Below, in pieces: positions 25,555 to 35,765 of a stretch of 64,000 nucleotides of DNA (the first letter of the stretch is position 1; each line of letters begins with the position of its first letter). The DNA lies in contig NC_053045.1 in assembly GCF_003473485.1 (NCBI RefSeq), positions 7,776,501-7,840,500 on the forward strand. Direction: 5' to 3'. The notes below the pieces were generated by a model. It did not search any database and was not told where the DNA came from. It saw only the letters and a program-made list of their open reading frames with translations. Source of the stretch: Medicago truncatula (taxonomy: Eukaryota > Streptophyta > Magnoliopsida > Fabales > Fabaceae). Position numbers and translations under genes: made by a program.

Positions 25555-25975
25555 GTAATGTCTCCTTTTCAAAAATGAATGTAATGTGTGTCATGTCACA
25601 GTCTCAATAAAAAAAAAAAACAAAGTGAAATAGAAGAAACTACATTTTTTTGAGAGGAGAGAAGAAGACACCACTGGTCAGGATGTTTGTGCCTATTCCT
25701 GGAGCAAAACCTTGGTGTCTTAGCAGTTAGTATTAACAAAGAAATATGAATTACAACTACATTACTCTACTTATTCATGATTTTGATTGAGACATGAAAA
25801 ACCAGCTATGCATATCATTAAGATAACACATCTGAATCTGATGGAGACAAAAGAGGAAAGAAAAGTTCAATAACTTTAAGCAAGCTAAATGCTCTAACCA
25901 ATTTTGTCAACTAGACGAGTTACTTGTTCTGCAAGTTATCTATGTGTGAAATTCCTTCCTTCTTGTAGCTCCTTA
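25555..25975. other. Spacer between LINE tail and Harbinger-like element
   Basis: No gene recognised. Contains a short A-run near 25609-25620. Confidence 0.4.
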
Positions 25976-26189
25976 GGCTTTGTTTGTGAGTTTTGAGGCG
26001 AAGGAAAGGAAATGCTAAGGAGGGGAAGGGAAGGAAAGGGAGGGAAGGGAGAAGTAGGGAAAACCTTCTCCTTGTTTTGGAGTTAAAAAGCCAATAAGGT
26101 AAGGAGATGGAGGACTTATGTTATAATTTTACTATTTTACCCTTTTTCCTCTTAAAATCAATACATTTTTATATTTCGTAATTTAATTT

Positions 26190-27165
26190 TTAATTTATTC
26201 AAAACAACTTATCTCATGAAAAACAAATTATTACGATCTATTGTCAAAGTTTATTTTTAAAAAACAACTTATTTAAAAAAAAAAAAAAGCTTATTACAAT
26301 CACTTTTTAAAAACAACTTATTACGGCCACTTTTTAAAAAACAACTTATATTATGAAAAACATATTATTACGATCTTTTTTAAAAAAACAACTTATTCAA
26401 AACAGCTTATTTATACAAAACAGCTTATTATTACCTCTTTTAAAAAAAAACAGCTTATTCAAAATAGCTTAATACGATATCTTTTTCAAAAACTACTTAT
26501 TCAAAACAGCTTATTTATACAAAACAGCTTATTACGACCTCTTTTTCAAAAACAACTTATTCTAAACAGTTTATTAATGCAAAACAGCTTAATACAATCT
26601 CTTTTTCAAAAACAGCTTTTTTATACAAAACAACTTAATACGACCTCATTTTCTAAAAGCGCTTATTCAAAGCAGCTTATTTATACAAAACAGCTTATTA
26701 CGACATCTTTTTCAAAAACAACTTATTCTAAATAGCTTATTAATGCAAAACAGCTTAATACGATCTCTTTTTCAAAAACAGCTTATTCAACACAGCTTAT
26801 TTATACAAAACAGCTTAATTCGACCTCATTTCCTAAAACCGCTTATTCAAAACAGCTTATTACGACATCTTTTTCAAAAAGAGCTTATTCAAAACAGCTT
26901 ATTTATGCAAAACAGCTTAATACGATCTCTTTTCCAAAAATAGCTTATTCAAAACAACTTATTTATACAAAACAACTTAATATGACCTAATTTACTAAAA
27001 CCGCTTATTCGAAACAGCTTATTACGACCTTTTTTTCAAAAACAACTTATTACGACCTCATTTTCAAAAACCGCTTATTCAAAACAACTTATTTATACAA
27101 AACAGCTTATTACGACCTCATTTTTCAAAAACCGCTTATTCAAAACAACTTTTTTAATAAGGGAT
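26190..27165 (+). repeat. Left arm: tandem 60-bp repeats
   Basis: Units of close to 60 bp with the core AACAGCTTATTACGACCTC, then TTTTTCAAAAACAGCTTATT. They are degenerate towards the outer (left) end and regular from about 26460. At least three unit types alternate (GATCTCTTTTTC, GACCTCATTTTC with CCGCTTATTC, and GACATCTTTTTC). About 13-16 units, some shortened. Short open frames here (for example 26743-26943) arise because 60 is a multiple of three. Confidence 0.85.
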
Positions 27166-27184
27166 ATTCAAAACACCTGTTAGC

Positions 27185-28835
27185 TGATTTGAATAAGCTG
27201 TTTTTGAAAAAGAGATCGTAATAAGCTGTTTTGTATAAATAAGCTATTTTGAATAAGTTGTTTTTGAAAAAGATATTGTATTAAGTTGTTTTGCATAAAT
27301 AAGCTGTTTTGAATAATTTGTTTTTGAAAAAGAGATCGTATTCAGCTGTTTTGTATAAATAAACTGTTTTTGAAAAAGAGATCGTATTAAGCTGTTTTGC
27401 ATAAATAAGTTGTTTTGAATAAGCTCTTTTTGAAAATGAGGTCATATTAAGCTGTTTTGTATAAATAAGCTGTTTTGAATAAGCAATTTTTGAAAATGAA
27501 GTCGTAATAAGCTGTTTTGTATAAATAAATTGTTTTGAATAAGCAGTTTTTGAAAATGAGGTCGTAATAAGATGTTTTGTATAAATAAGCTGATTTGAAT
27601 AAGCTGTTTTTGAAAAAGAGGTCGTAATAAGCTGTTTTGTAAAAATAAGCTGTTTTGAATAAGCGGTTTTAGAAGATGAGGTAGTATTAAGCTGTTTTGT
27701 ATAAATAAACTATTTTGAATAAGTTGTTTTTGAAAAAGAGATCCTATTAAGCTGTTTTGCATAAATAAGCTGTTTTGAATAAGCTCTTTTTGATAAAGAG
27801 GTCGTAATATGTTGTTTTTTTATTTATAAATAAGCTGTTTTGAATAAGCGGATGTAGAAAATGAGGTCGTATTAAGCTGTTTTGTATAAATAAGTTGTTT
27901 TGAATAAGCTGTTTTTGTAAAAGAGATCGTATTAAGCTGTTTTGGTTAAATAAGTTGTTTTGAATAAGATGTTTTTGTAAAAGAGATCGTATTAAGCTGT
28001 TTTGCATAAATAAGTTGTTTTGAATAAGTTGTGTTTGAAAAAGAGGTCGTATTAAGCTGTTTTGCATAAATAAGTTGTTTTCAATATGCTGTTTTTGAAA
28101 ATGAGGTCGTAATAAGCTGTTTTGTATAAATAAGCTATTTTGAATAAGCTGTTTTTGAAAAAGAGATCGTATTAAGCTGTTTTGCGTAAATATGCTGTTT
28201 TGAATAAGCTGTTTTTGAAAAAGAGGTCGTTATAAGTTGTTTTGTATAAATAAGTTGTTTTGAATAAGCGGTTTTTGAAAATGAGGTCGTAATAAGCTGT
28301 TTTATATAAATAAGCAGTTTTGAATAAGCTGTTTTTAAAAAAGAGATCGTATTAAGTTGTTTTGCATAAATAAGTTGTTTTGAATAAGTTGTTTTTGAAA
28401 ATGAGGTTCCATGAAGCTGTTTTGTATAAATAAGTTGTTTTGAATAAGCGGTTTTTGAAAAAGAGATCGTATTAAGCTGTTTTGCATAAATAAGTTGTTT
28501 TGAATAAGCTCTTTTTGATAAAGAGGTCGTAATATGCTGTTTTTTTATTTATAAATAAGCTGTTTTGAATAAGCGGTTGTAGAAAATGAGGTCGTATTAA
28601 GCTGTTTTGTATAAATAAGTTGTTTTGAATAAGCTGTTTTTGTAAAAGATATCGTATTAAGCTGTTTTGCATAAATAAGTTGTTTTGAATATGCTGTTTT
28701 TGAAAATGAGGTCGTAATAAGTTGTTTTGTATAAATAAGTTGTTTTGAATAAGCGGTTTTTGAAAATGAGGTCGTAATAAGCTGTTTTGTATAAATATGT
28801 TGTTTTGAATAAGTTGTTTTTAAAAAAAGAGTGTA
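27185..28835 (-). repeat. Right arm: the same 60-bp repeat inverted
   Basis: About 27 units of 60 bp in opposite orientation to the left arm (plus-strand core GAATAAGCTGTTTTTGAAAA, then GAGATCGTATTAAGCTG). Periodicity is exact over long runs. Two units carry the same 5-bp expansion (TTTTTTTATTTATAAATAAG) near 27815 and 28540, about 725 bp apart, showing that a block of about 12 units was itself duplicated. The two arms meet near 27165-27185 with almost no spacer. Confidence 0.85.
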
Positions 28836-29157
28836 ATAATTTTAGTAATGTCTAAAATTGGAATTTTGAATTATTAAGAGGGCAAAATTGTCAATTTGTA
28901 TGTTTAACCCCCCAAAACCCCCCAATTTGGGGGAACTTTAAAATTGGACAAATGAAGCCCTTCAAAACCCCCCAAAACCTTTCCCTTGTTTTTTTAAAAC
29001 TCACAAACAAGGGTTTACCACTCCTAAACGTTTCCTTCCCTTCCCCTCCCCTCCAAAACCCAACTCGCAAACAAAGCCTTAAGGTCAAGCATATTATCAT
29101 TTCCTTCCAATTTTTGTTATCATTCAATATTAGTTAATGGTTTGTTATTGATAATAA

Positions 29158-29194
29158 AAAATACAAGTTTCTTCCTCGGAGAAACTTGTATTTT
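29158..29194. repeat. Perfect 15-bp hairpin
   Basis: AAAATACAAGTTTCT and its exact inverted copy AGAAACTTGTATTTT enclose a 7-base loop TCCTCGG. It lies about 80 bp outside the Harbinger-like element. It may be the remnant of a small palindromic MITE. Confidence 0.6.
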
Positions 29195-29841
29195 ATTTTG
29201 AGCATTGTTCATTACATACATGATAATTCTTACTGATATGTTGACAAGTTTGTTATGTTTAGGTAGCTCAACTTAAAAAACATGAGTGCAAACAACGCAC
29301 CCAATCTGATGATTACAAACAAATGGAACCATAAATAAGAACAATATCCAATTCCCATCAACATTACTACAATCATATCATTAAAAGGACTGTTTTGTCA
29401 GATGTTGTGAAGGTAGAATGCCATTCTTAATGTTGCACACTTCTTTGATAAAATTAGTTTATAATTAGAATTAACTATAAAAAGAAACTGAAATTAAACA
29501 GATATCTACTTTGAAAAAATAAATCTAAAAGTAGTCTCTTGTATAGAACAAGTTAATGTGGGAAACAATTGAAAAAGCAAATGCTTGAAAAGTTAGTAAT
29601 TGATAGTAATGATCCTTCAATCAGCAAGATTTAGTAACATATAGAAGCTGATCAAACAACTCATGTTTTATGAAGTTACATATAAGTAAATGTAAGGAAT
29701 CATGTAACCAGAGCAATAGTGGAATAATTGAATAATAGCTGCAACTACTTATAAGTAAATGTAAAGAATCATCTTGGGAGTCTTGATGATCTTCTCTGCC
29801 TTCATCATCTTCTTCCAGCAGAAATAATCAAATTAACAAAG
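29195..29841. other. 3' flank of response regulator A
   Basis: No gene recognised. The phrase ACTTATAAGTAAATGTAA(A/G)GAATCAT is nearly repeated at about 29680-29775. Confidence 0.45.
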
Positions 29842-29844
29842 TAA

Positions 29845-31445
29845 TCACCACACTAGTGATGATAAATCATCATCAACATATGGGAACAAGTTGGGCAAGT
29901 CAGAAAAAGTGTTGCTCATAATGTCGGATTCACCAATTTCCATCCAATGCTGTTGTGCATCGCAATTGTCGCGACATTGTGTGGCTGAATTCAGGAGAAA
30001 ACTCTGGTCCTGCTCCGGCAGTGAGTGAGTAGCTTCTAAGCTAAATTTTGTCTCAAAAGGACTCTTCTTTGATTTTTTCATCCTACCTTTTGTATCTTCA
30101 GTTGAGCTCTTTAAATAATTTCTATACTTCTGCAAAACAATATAGCAGTTACAATGTTAATAATAATACTAGCTCCATAAATTTCAGTTTAAAATCACAC
30201 AAAATTGAACACAAGTAGTATATTATCAACAAGAGGATATATAGAAGCTAATGGAGAAATACTTATATTCTATTCTAAAACTCAGACTTCAGCATCTGCC
30301 AAGACTGCAGAATTCACTACTTTACAACCTCAATAGTTTTAATAACATGCAAGACTAAGGTATAAACAACATACATGATTTACAACAACAGAATTAGGTA
30401 AAAGATAACTGTCAAACCTAGGCAACTATAGACTTAGGTAAAATATATCAAATTTACAGAATCAACAAAAATGAACCTGTAAATGGCTAGCAACATGTTG
30501 TTTTGTAACATCGGGAACATCCATGATTTTCTGAATCTTTTTTGGCGTTGCCCCTGAAAAATAAGAGAAAAACATCACATAAGTTCAGCTGTTGAAGAAT
30601 GCAACAAAGCATAGTAATAAAAGCAATTAGGAAAGAATCATACTATCAAGGCCTAGTTGATTGACAGCATATAGAAACCGCTGATGCAGTTCTGGCGACC
30701 AAGACAAACGGGCCTTCTTTGCAAGTGTTTCTTTTGAGGCATCAGCATCTTCTCTACCCCGTTTTCTACATTCTTGAACCACCAAGCTTCCAACAATTTC
30801 ATATTCTTTATTTTCAGTCGAACCGTTTCTTACAACATGTTGCCACATTATCTTGACCTCTTCTTCAGCCAAAGGCTTAGTCCAATATGTGCAAGCCCCA
30901 CATTCAATAGACTTCATAATAGAACTTTTTGTGGAATCAACAGCCATCACTACATAATAGAAATAGAAATAATAATGTAAGTTCACACTTATTAAGTACA
31001 TATATATGAATGAATCATGTGAATTGTGTAAAGTTGAAGAAATTCTTACTAATGACAGGAATTTTGAGTAGTAGGGTAACATGTTGGACAAAGTCATAAA
31101 CATCCATGTTTGGCATATGAGCATCAATCAACATTACATCAAAACAGTCCTTTCTTTCCATCGAATTCAAGGCATCAGAAGCTGTATTGCATTTGGTAAC
31201 TGAAATAAACAAACATATAAAAATATACATAAGAATAAACAAACAAACAAACAAACATGAAAAAACATAAAAGTAAGAACATAGAAACTTTAGAATTGAA
31301 TAATGTGCAATTAACTAAGTAACAAACCTTGGTAATGATATCGATTACACATCTCCTCAATAGAGTTGAGGAAAGTGATGTCATGATCAATTGCAATAAC
31401 CTTGAGACCGGCTGGGAATGATGGGTTGTCAGTGAAAACCGCCAT
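29845..31445 (-). CDS. Type-B-like two-component response regulator, copy A
   Basis: Five exons in transcript order: 31328-31445, 31050-31199, 30644-30949, 30477-30553 and 29845-30129, coding 311 residues. The receiver domain (about 14-125) has VIAIDHDITFL, phospho-acceptor Asp in LIDAHMPNMD (D65), and Lys in YWTKP (K114). A basic stretch follows (ECRKRGREDADASK), then a GARP/Myb-like DNA-binding domain (LSWSPELHQRFLYAVNQLGL, then DVPDVTKQHVASHLQKYRNY). Type-B regulators are nuclear factors that activate cytokinin-response genes when phosphorylated by AHPs. Two receiver positions are unusual: the second acidic pocket residue is His (D-H-D) and the usual Ser/Thr switch is Ala (IMMAVDS). The C-terminal activation region is far shorter than in classical ARR-B proteins. 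Copy B lies at 36838-38223. Confidence 0.9.
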
Positions 31446-31636
31446 TACAATTTTCAGTGAAACCCAAGAAAGAAACGAGTTGGAGAAAGTAAGTAAGAGT
31501 TGTGTCTTCTAATTGTGAAAAAAATAGAATGAAGAGCGTAGAAGAATTTGTGAAATTATTAGTAACTAGGGTTTTGGTTTTGCAAAGGTCTCTGAACAAG
31601 AAAGTGGGTATAATCTATGAAGAGAAGTAAAGGCAT

Positions 31637-31780
31637 ATACTTATAGGGTTAGGGTTTCGTTGTTTAAAACTTGTGACAAACAGAAACAATGAATGTGAGT
31701 GAGTGATCTATCAAACCCTAAAAGCAATTCTTGAAGAATAAAGAAAGTGACAGTGAGTGAGTAAAGACATATATTTATAG
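31637..31780 (-). promoter_or_regulatory. Duplicated TATA-containing promoter segments of response regulator A
   Basis: On the minus strand TATAAATAT (about 31771-31779) and TATAAGTAT (about 31637-31645) each sit in similar surroundings: CCTATA(A)nTATAT followed upstream by GAGTGAGTGA-like words. They lie about 195 and 330 bp from the ATG. Which one is used is unknown. Confidence 0.4.
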
Positions 31781-31980
31781 GCGCCAGACAGCGGGAATAG
31801 AGAAGCGAAGTGAAGAGTGACTGTCTCGTTGTTTCCTTAATTTGGACAGCTGTATGTGTATGGAACTTACACATAGGTTGTCAAAATTTTAATTACTTTG
31901 ATTTTATTTATTTTATAAGACAATGACACTTTTTCTTTTACTAAATTGACATGTTAAAAATTTATAATTTAATTAAACTA

Positions 31981-32692
31981 TTAATTGTTGAGTTTTTTAA
32001 TTACACTCTATTTAATCCTGATTGCACCTCAAAATTACAAAATTATCCCTTCCATAAAATTTAATTTTCAAAAAGCATCTTTCTTTTTTCTTGGTTACGT
32101 CCTAATATACCTCTTTAGTTTAAGTAGGTCATGTAAACTGAGTTTAAGTGTACATCTAAAAGTTCAACAACCTTGTTCAATGATTATACGTAGGTCATGT
32201 AAACTTAGTTTAAGTAGGTCATGTAAACTGAGTTTAAGTGTACATACTTAAACTCAGTTTAAGTAGGTTATGTAAATTAAGTTTAAGTAGATTATGTAAA
32301 CTAAGTTTACATGAACCTACTTAAACTGAATTTAAGTTAATCTCAACAATGTAAAATTGAAACTGTCGTACAGTACAGTTGAACAAGAAGAAGAAAATTG
32401 AAACCAACGTTATTGAAAAAGAAGAAAAAATTCACTTATTTATATGCAATCGAGTATGAATGAAAGATGTTTTGATCCACTTTTTAATCTTCCATAGAGA
32501 TTAATTAAACATCAGGATTGTTTGATCGTTGGTGGGTGAAAGAGAGTGAAATTTTAGAGTGACAATGAATGAAATCAAGATTTTAATTTTTTTTATATAA
32601 AAGGATAATTTTAGTATTATAAAAAACTTTTTTAAAAAAACTGGGTGTAACCAGAAGTATATAGGGTGTGAATAGAAAAACTCTTAATTGTT
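31981..32692. mobile_element. Non-autonomous MULE element with 9-bp target duplication
   Basis: The element is 31990-32683 (694 bp). Ends: GAGTTTTTTAATTACACTC and, inward from the right, GAGTTTTTCTATTCACACCC; similarity continues for about 38 bp. TTAATTGTT stands exactly at 31981-31989 and 32684-32692. Inside is a short tandem array of GTAAACT(G/T)AGTTTAAGT words (about 32120-32335), several of them palindromic. No coding capacity. The relatives at 39876-40131 and 40458-41440 share the right-half sequence. Confidence 0.75.
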
Positions 32693-32753
32693 TAGTCTAA
32701 TAATTTAATTAGTTAACTCAACTGCTAATTTTATTAAATATTAAATTAAACTT

Positions 32754-34425
32754 GTTAGTTTACTAAATACGATACTCTCATATTGGGGAAAAAAGTTGGG
32801 CTAATGTGCGGGCAATGCGCGCCGTTCTGTATATTTTTGAGGCTATGTCTAGCTTGAAGGTTAATTTTCATAAGAGTGAGTTGGTTAGTGTTAACGTTAA
32901 CGGGTCTTGGTTACTCGAGGTTGCGGCAATTTTGAATTGTAAGGTTACTACTTTACCTATTTTGTATCTTGGTCTTCCGGTTGATGGTGACCCTCGTCGG
33001 TTAAACTTTTGGGATCCTGTTGTTAATCGAATTAAATCCCGCATGTCCAGTTGAAAAAGCGGACATTTGTCTTTTGGTGGCCGTCTTGTTCTTCTTAATG
33101 ATGTCCTGACCTCACTTCCTGTCTATGTCATTTCCATCTTCAAAGCTCCCTCGTGTATCATCTCCTCTATTGAATCTCTTCTAATTCGTTTTTTTGTTAT
33201 TGTGTAGGTGTGAGGATACTAGGAAAATTTCTTGGATTGAATGAGAGTCCATCTGTTTGGATAAGGAGGTTGGAGGTTTGGGGGATAAGGAGAATGAGGG
33301 AGTTCAATTTGGTGTTGTTAGGTAATAGGTGTTGGCGGTTGATAGAGAGGGTCTGTTGTTTCATTTATTGGCGGCCAGATATTGCCTCCATGGGGGGTGG
33401 TTGCAGGATGGAGGTGTCGGTGTGATAAAGGGGGATTGTTAGCATCCGGGATGGGGTCGATCTGGTGGTAGGTAGTTGTTTTACCAAAAATTTACGGCTT
33501 AGAGTCGGTAACGGTGCAAGTGTGTTGTTTTGGTCAGATATGTGGGTTAGGGATGCTCCTCTTTGTGATAGGTTTTCTCGTTTGTATGATTTATCTGAGA
33601 ATTTAAGTCAGCCACCATAGCATAAATATTTTCTTGGGGTTGGGGGTGAGGGAGGGGAGGTTTGGAAGCGGAGAAGGAGACTTTCGGTGTGGGAGTTGGA
33701 GTTGGTAGAGGAGTGTATGAATTTATTGCTAACTGTCATGCTATAGGTTGATATTAATGATGAGTGGAGGTGGATTATGATCCAGTTGACAGGTATACAG
33801 CTAGAGGGGCTTATCAGATCCTCACAAATAGGACGCCCCTCTTGATGTTGTCCCCGCGGCTCTCCTTTGGAGGAAGGACATTCTTGTGAAGGTCTTAGTG
33901 TTTTCTTGGCGGCTTTTCCGAAATAGATTGCCAACTAGAGCTAATTTATTTCGGAGAGGTATTATTTCTCATGAAGCGCAATTTTGTGTTAGTGGTTGTG
34001 GTTTACAGGAAACAGGGAATCATCTATTTCTAACTTGCTGTCTTTTTGGTCAGATTTGGCAGCTTGTTAGAAATTGGCCTTTTGTCTACATAGCAGATCC
34101 ATCTAATATATTGGATCATTTCTATTAGTTTGGTACTTCTTCAGGTTATGATAAAATAAATCAAGGTGTTCTTTAATGCATCTGATTTGGTTTGCTAGTT
34201 CGTGGGTTATTTGAAAGGAAAGAAATGACAAAATTTTTAATGGTTTTCATTATTGTTTTCATAACGGGTGCCAAAACCCATTTGTGTGTTTGAGAATTGG
34301 CTAATATGTGCTTCAAATTGTTGAACTTGTGTTGTATTCTTTGGCTATCTTCACAGGTATATCATGATATGTTGTTGGTAGTAATATAATTTATTTTGAT
34401 CTTTTTAAAAAAAAAAGTTAGTTTA
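32754..34425 (+). mobile_element. 5'-truncated LINE with 9-bp target duplication
   Basis: LINE sequence occupies about 32763-34416. It opens at the tail of the RT active site (DTLILGKKSWANVRAM), then SSLKVNFHKSELVSVN and LPILYLGLPVDGDPRRLNFW, and near the 3' end KVLVFSWRLFRNRLPTRANL with CGLQETGNHLFLTC. It ends in a 10-A tail. GTTAGTTTA flanks it at 32754-32762 and 34417-34425. Frames are interrupted several times, so it is dead. It sits between the two response regulator copies and so inserted after, or is unrelated to, their duplication. Confidence 0.85.
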
Positions 34426-34429
34426 TCCG

Positions 34430-34605
34430 TTATTACGGTCTCAGATTCGACTCACTCATACCAATTTCGGTCAGCTAGTCCTTCCAATGACTTTAAATAA
34501 GGCTCTACAACAAGTGCACTATAGGATTGGACCACTCAGATTACTCGATTTTTGAGCGGTTACCGAGTTTTTTATATAAAAAAAAACTACTTTATTTGCT
34601 GTCTG
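34430..34605 (+). repeat. Candidate tRNA-derived SINE next to the LINE tail
   Basis: Carries GGTCTCAGATTCGACTC, box B-like, a body with CCAATTTCGGTCAGCTAGTCC and GGACCACTCAGATTACTCG, and a 3' GAGTTTTTTATATAA8-type tail. Similar SINEs with a CGGTTACCGAGTTTTTT end are familiar from legumes. Box A is not clear. Confidence 0.4.
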
Positions 34606-35555
34606 TTATGAATTCGTTCGTTATTTGTTATCTTCTAGTTTTTATAAAACAAAGTATTTGTTGTTGATTTAGTTTTGAATCATTTGTGTTTTTAACTAGG
34701 CCAAGTCCAATTCGTTGAGGGAATACGAGGTTACTTATTCTAAGCCAAGCATCTCGTTATGTCAAAGAAAATAGGGTCTTGACTTGTTATCTGATTCAGA
34801 CAGGTTTCAATTACCTCAAGTCAATTCACATTCCATGTAGAAACTGAGCTGACTTGATTAACAATGCTCGAATCATATTTACTATTAACACCTCATATCT
34901 ATCTCAACCATTAATCATAAATTATTGTGTACCACTAACATCTGTGAGAGATTAGAGTGCACATGTGTTTCATGTGCGAGAATATTTTTCAATTAGTTAC
35001 TTAAAGTGCATGATTGATATTCTAAGTAAGAAGCATGGAGAATTCTCAGGATCAATAGACAAAATCCCCTTCCTTCTTCAACAAACCAACTAGAACAGTT
35101 AAACTCTACCTTGCTTATCTTCCTATTAAACAGCTAAAGAAATTCTCCTAAAACATGCATAAAATCTATCATAAACACTACAAAAAAATATTTTTGATAT
35201 GAGAGTTATGTAAGAAATTTAAAGAACAACATAATAACATGCCACATTAATAATCCATTGATTGCTAGTGTCCCTAATATGAGAAATCCTATTACACAAT
35301 GAACAACCTGGTAATAGTATTTTAAGTTGTTAGCAAAATTAATTTCAGTAAATTATACTAAGCTTTTCTATTTTAAGTTTATTCATTAAAAGATATTATT
35401 CATTCAGGATTGACAGACAAGAAATCTATAAGATAGTTGAACCTAGTTTATAGTCACAGATCGAACTTCGATTATCCTCGCAAATAACTAAATTATATGC
35501 GAAACACATAATCTATAATACACATACTAAATTGCAAACCAGAACAAATTCAGGA
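34606..35555. other. Intergenic, nothing recognised
   Basis: AT-rich sequence without supportable genes or repeat boundaries. Confidence 0.45.
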
Positions 35556-35559
35556 AGTC

Positions 35560-35765
35560 CTCCCTAAATGGCAAACCAGAACCTCGATTATCCTCACAAA
35601 TATCTAAAGACAATCCAAACTTGGCTAAATTGTCTGCAACTTTAGTTGCATCTCTAGAGACATAGCATATGGCATTTCTCCATCCCTTTGATTAAAATCT
35701 CAATTCTCTTACTAATACAACACTCTTCAAGTGGACGGTATTAAGGCAGTCCGATTCAATGATCG
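35560..35765 (-). mobile_element. RNase H-domain fragment of a LINE
   Basis: On the minus strand an ESDCLNTVHL stretch and, in another frame, ICYVSRDATKVADNLAKFGL match the end of the plant LINE-type RNase H (RVT_3) domain, where RDATKVADNLAKFG is the usual N-x-x-AD-x-LAK block. About 70 codons remain, with a frame change between the pieces. Confidence 0.55.

Larger units (their letters stand above)
25976..29078. mobile_element. 3.1-kb non-autonomous Harbinger-like (PIF/Tourist) element with a giant palindromic interior
   Basis: The ends are GGCTTTGTTTGTGAG and, read inward from the right, GGCTTTGTTTGCGAG. The trinucleotide TTA flanks both sides (25973-25975 and 29079-29081). A TTA duplication with a GGCnnTGTTTG terminus is typical of PIF/Harbinger elements. 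The subterminal ~100 bp on each side is purine-rich (GAAGGAAAGGGAGGG-like). The interior consists of a left array of 60-bp repeats and a right array of the same repeat in inverted order. No transposase is encoded, so mobility would depend on a Harbinger transposase elsewhere. Confidence 0.75.

Noticed and set aside
26743-28672. Open frames of 66-106 codons in the 60-bp repeat arrays
   Set aside because: They arise because the repeat length is a multiple of three and the unit lacks stops in one frame; the peptide is low in complexity and appears on both arms.
26190-28835. CRISPR-like regular repeats
   Set aside because: The window is eukaryotic, units are contiguous without unique spacers, and the arms are inverted.
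30627-31127. 166-codon frame taken as a gene by itself
   Set aside because: It is exon 3 of response regulator A plus intron sequence at both ends; the spliced model fits the family.
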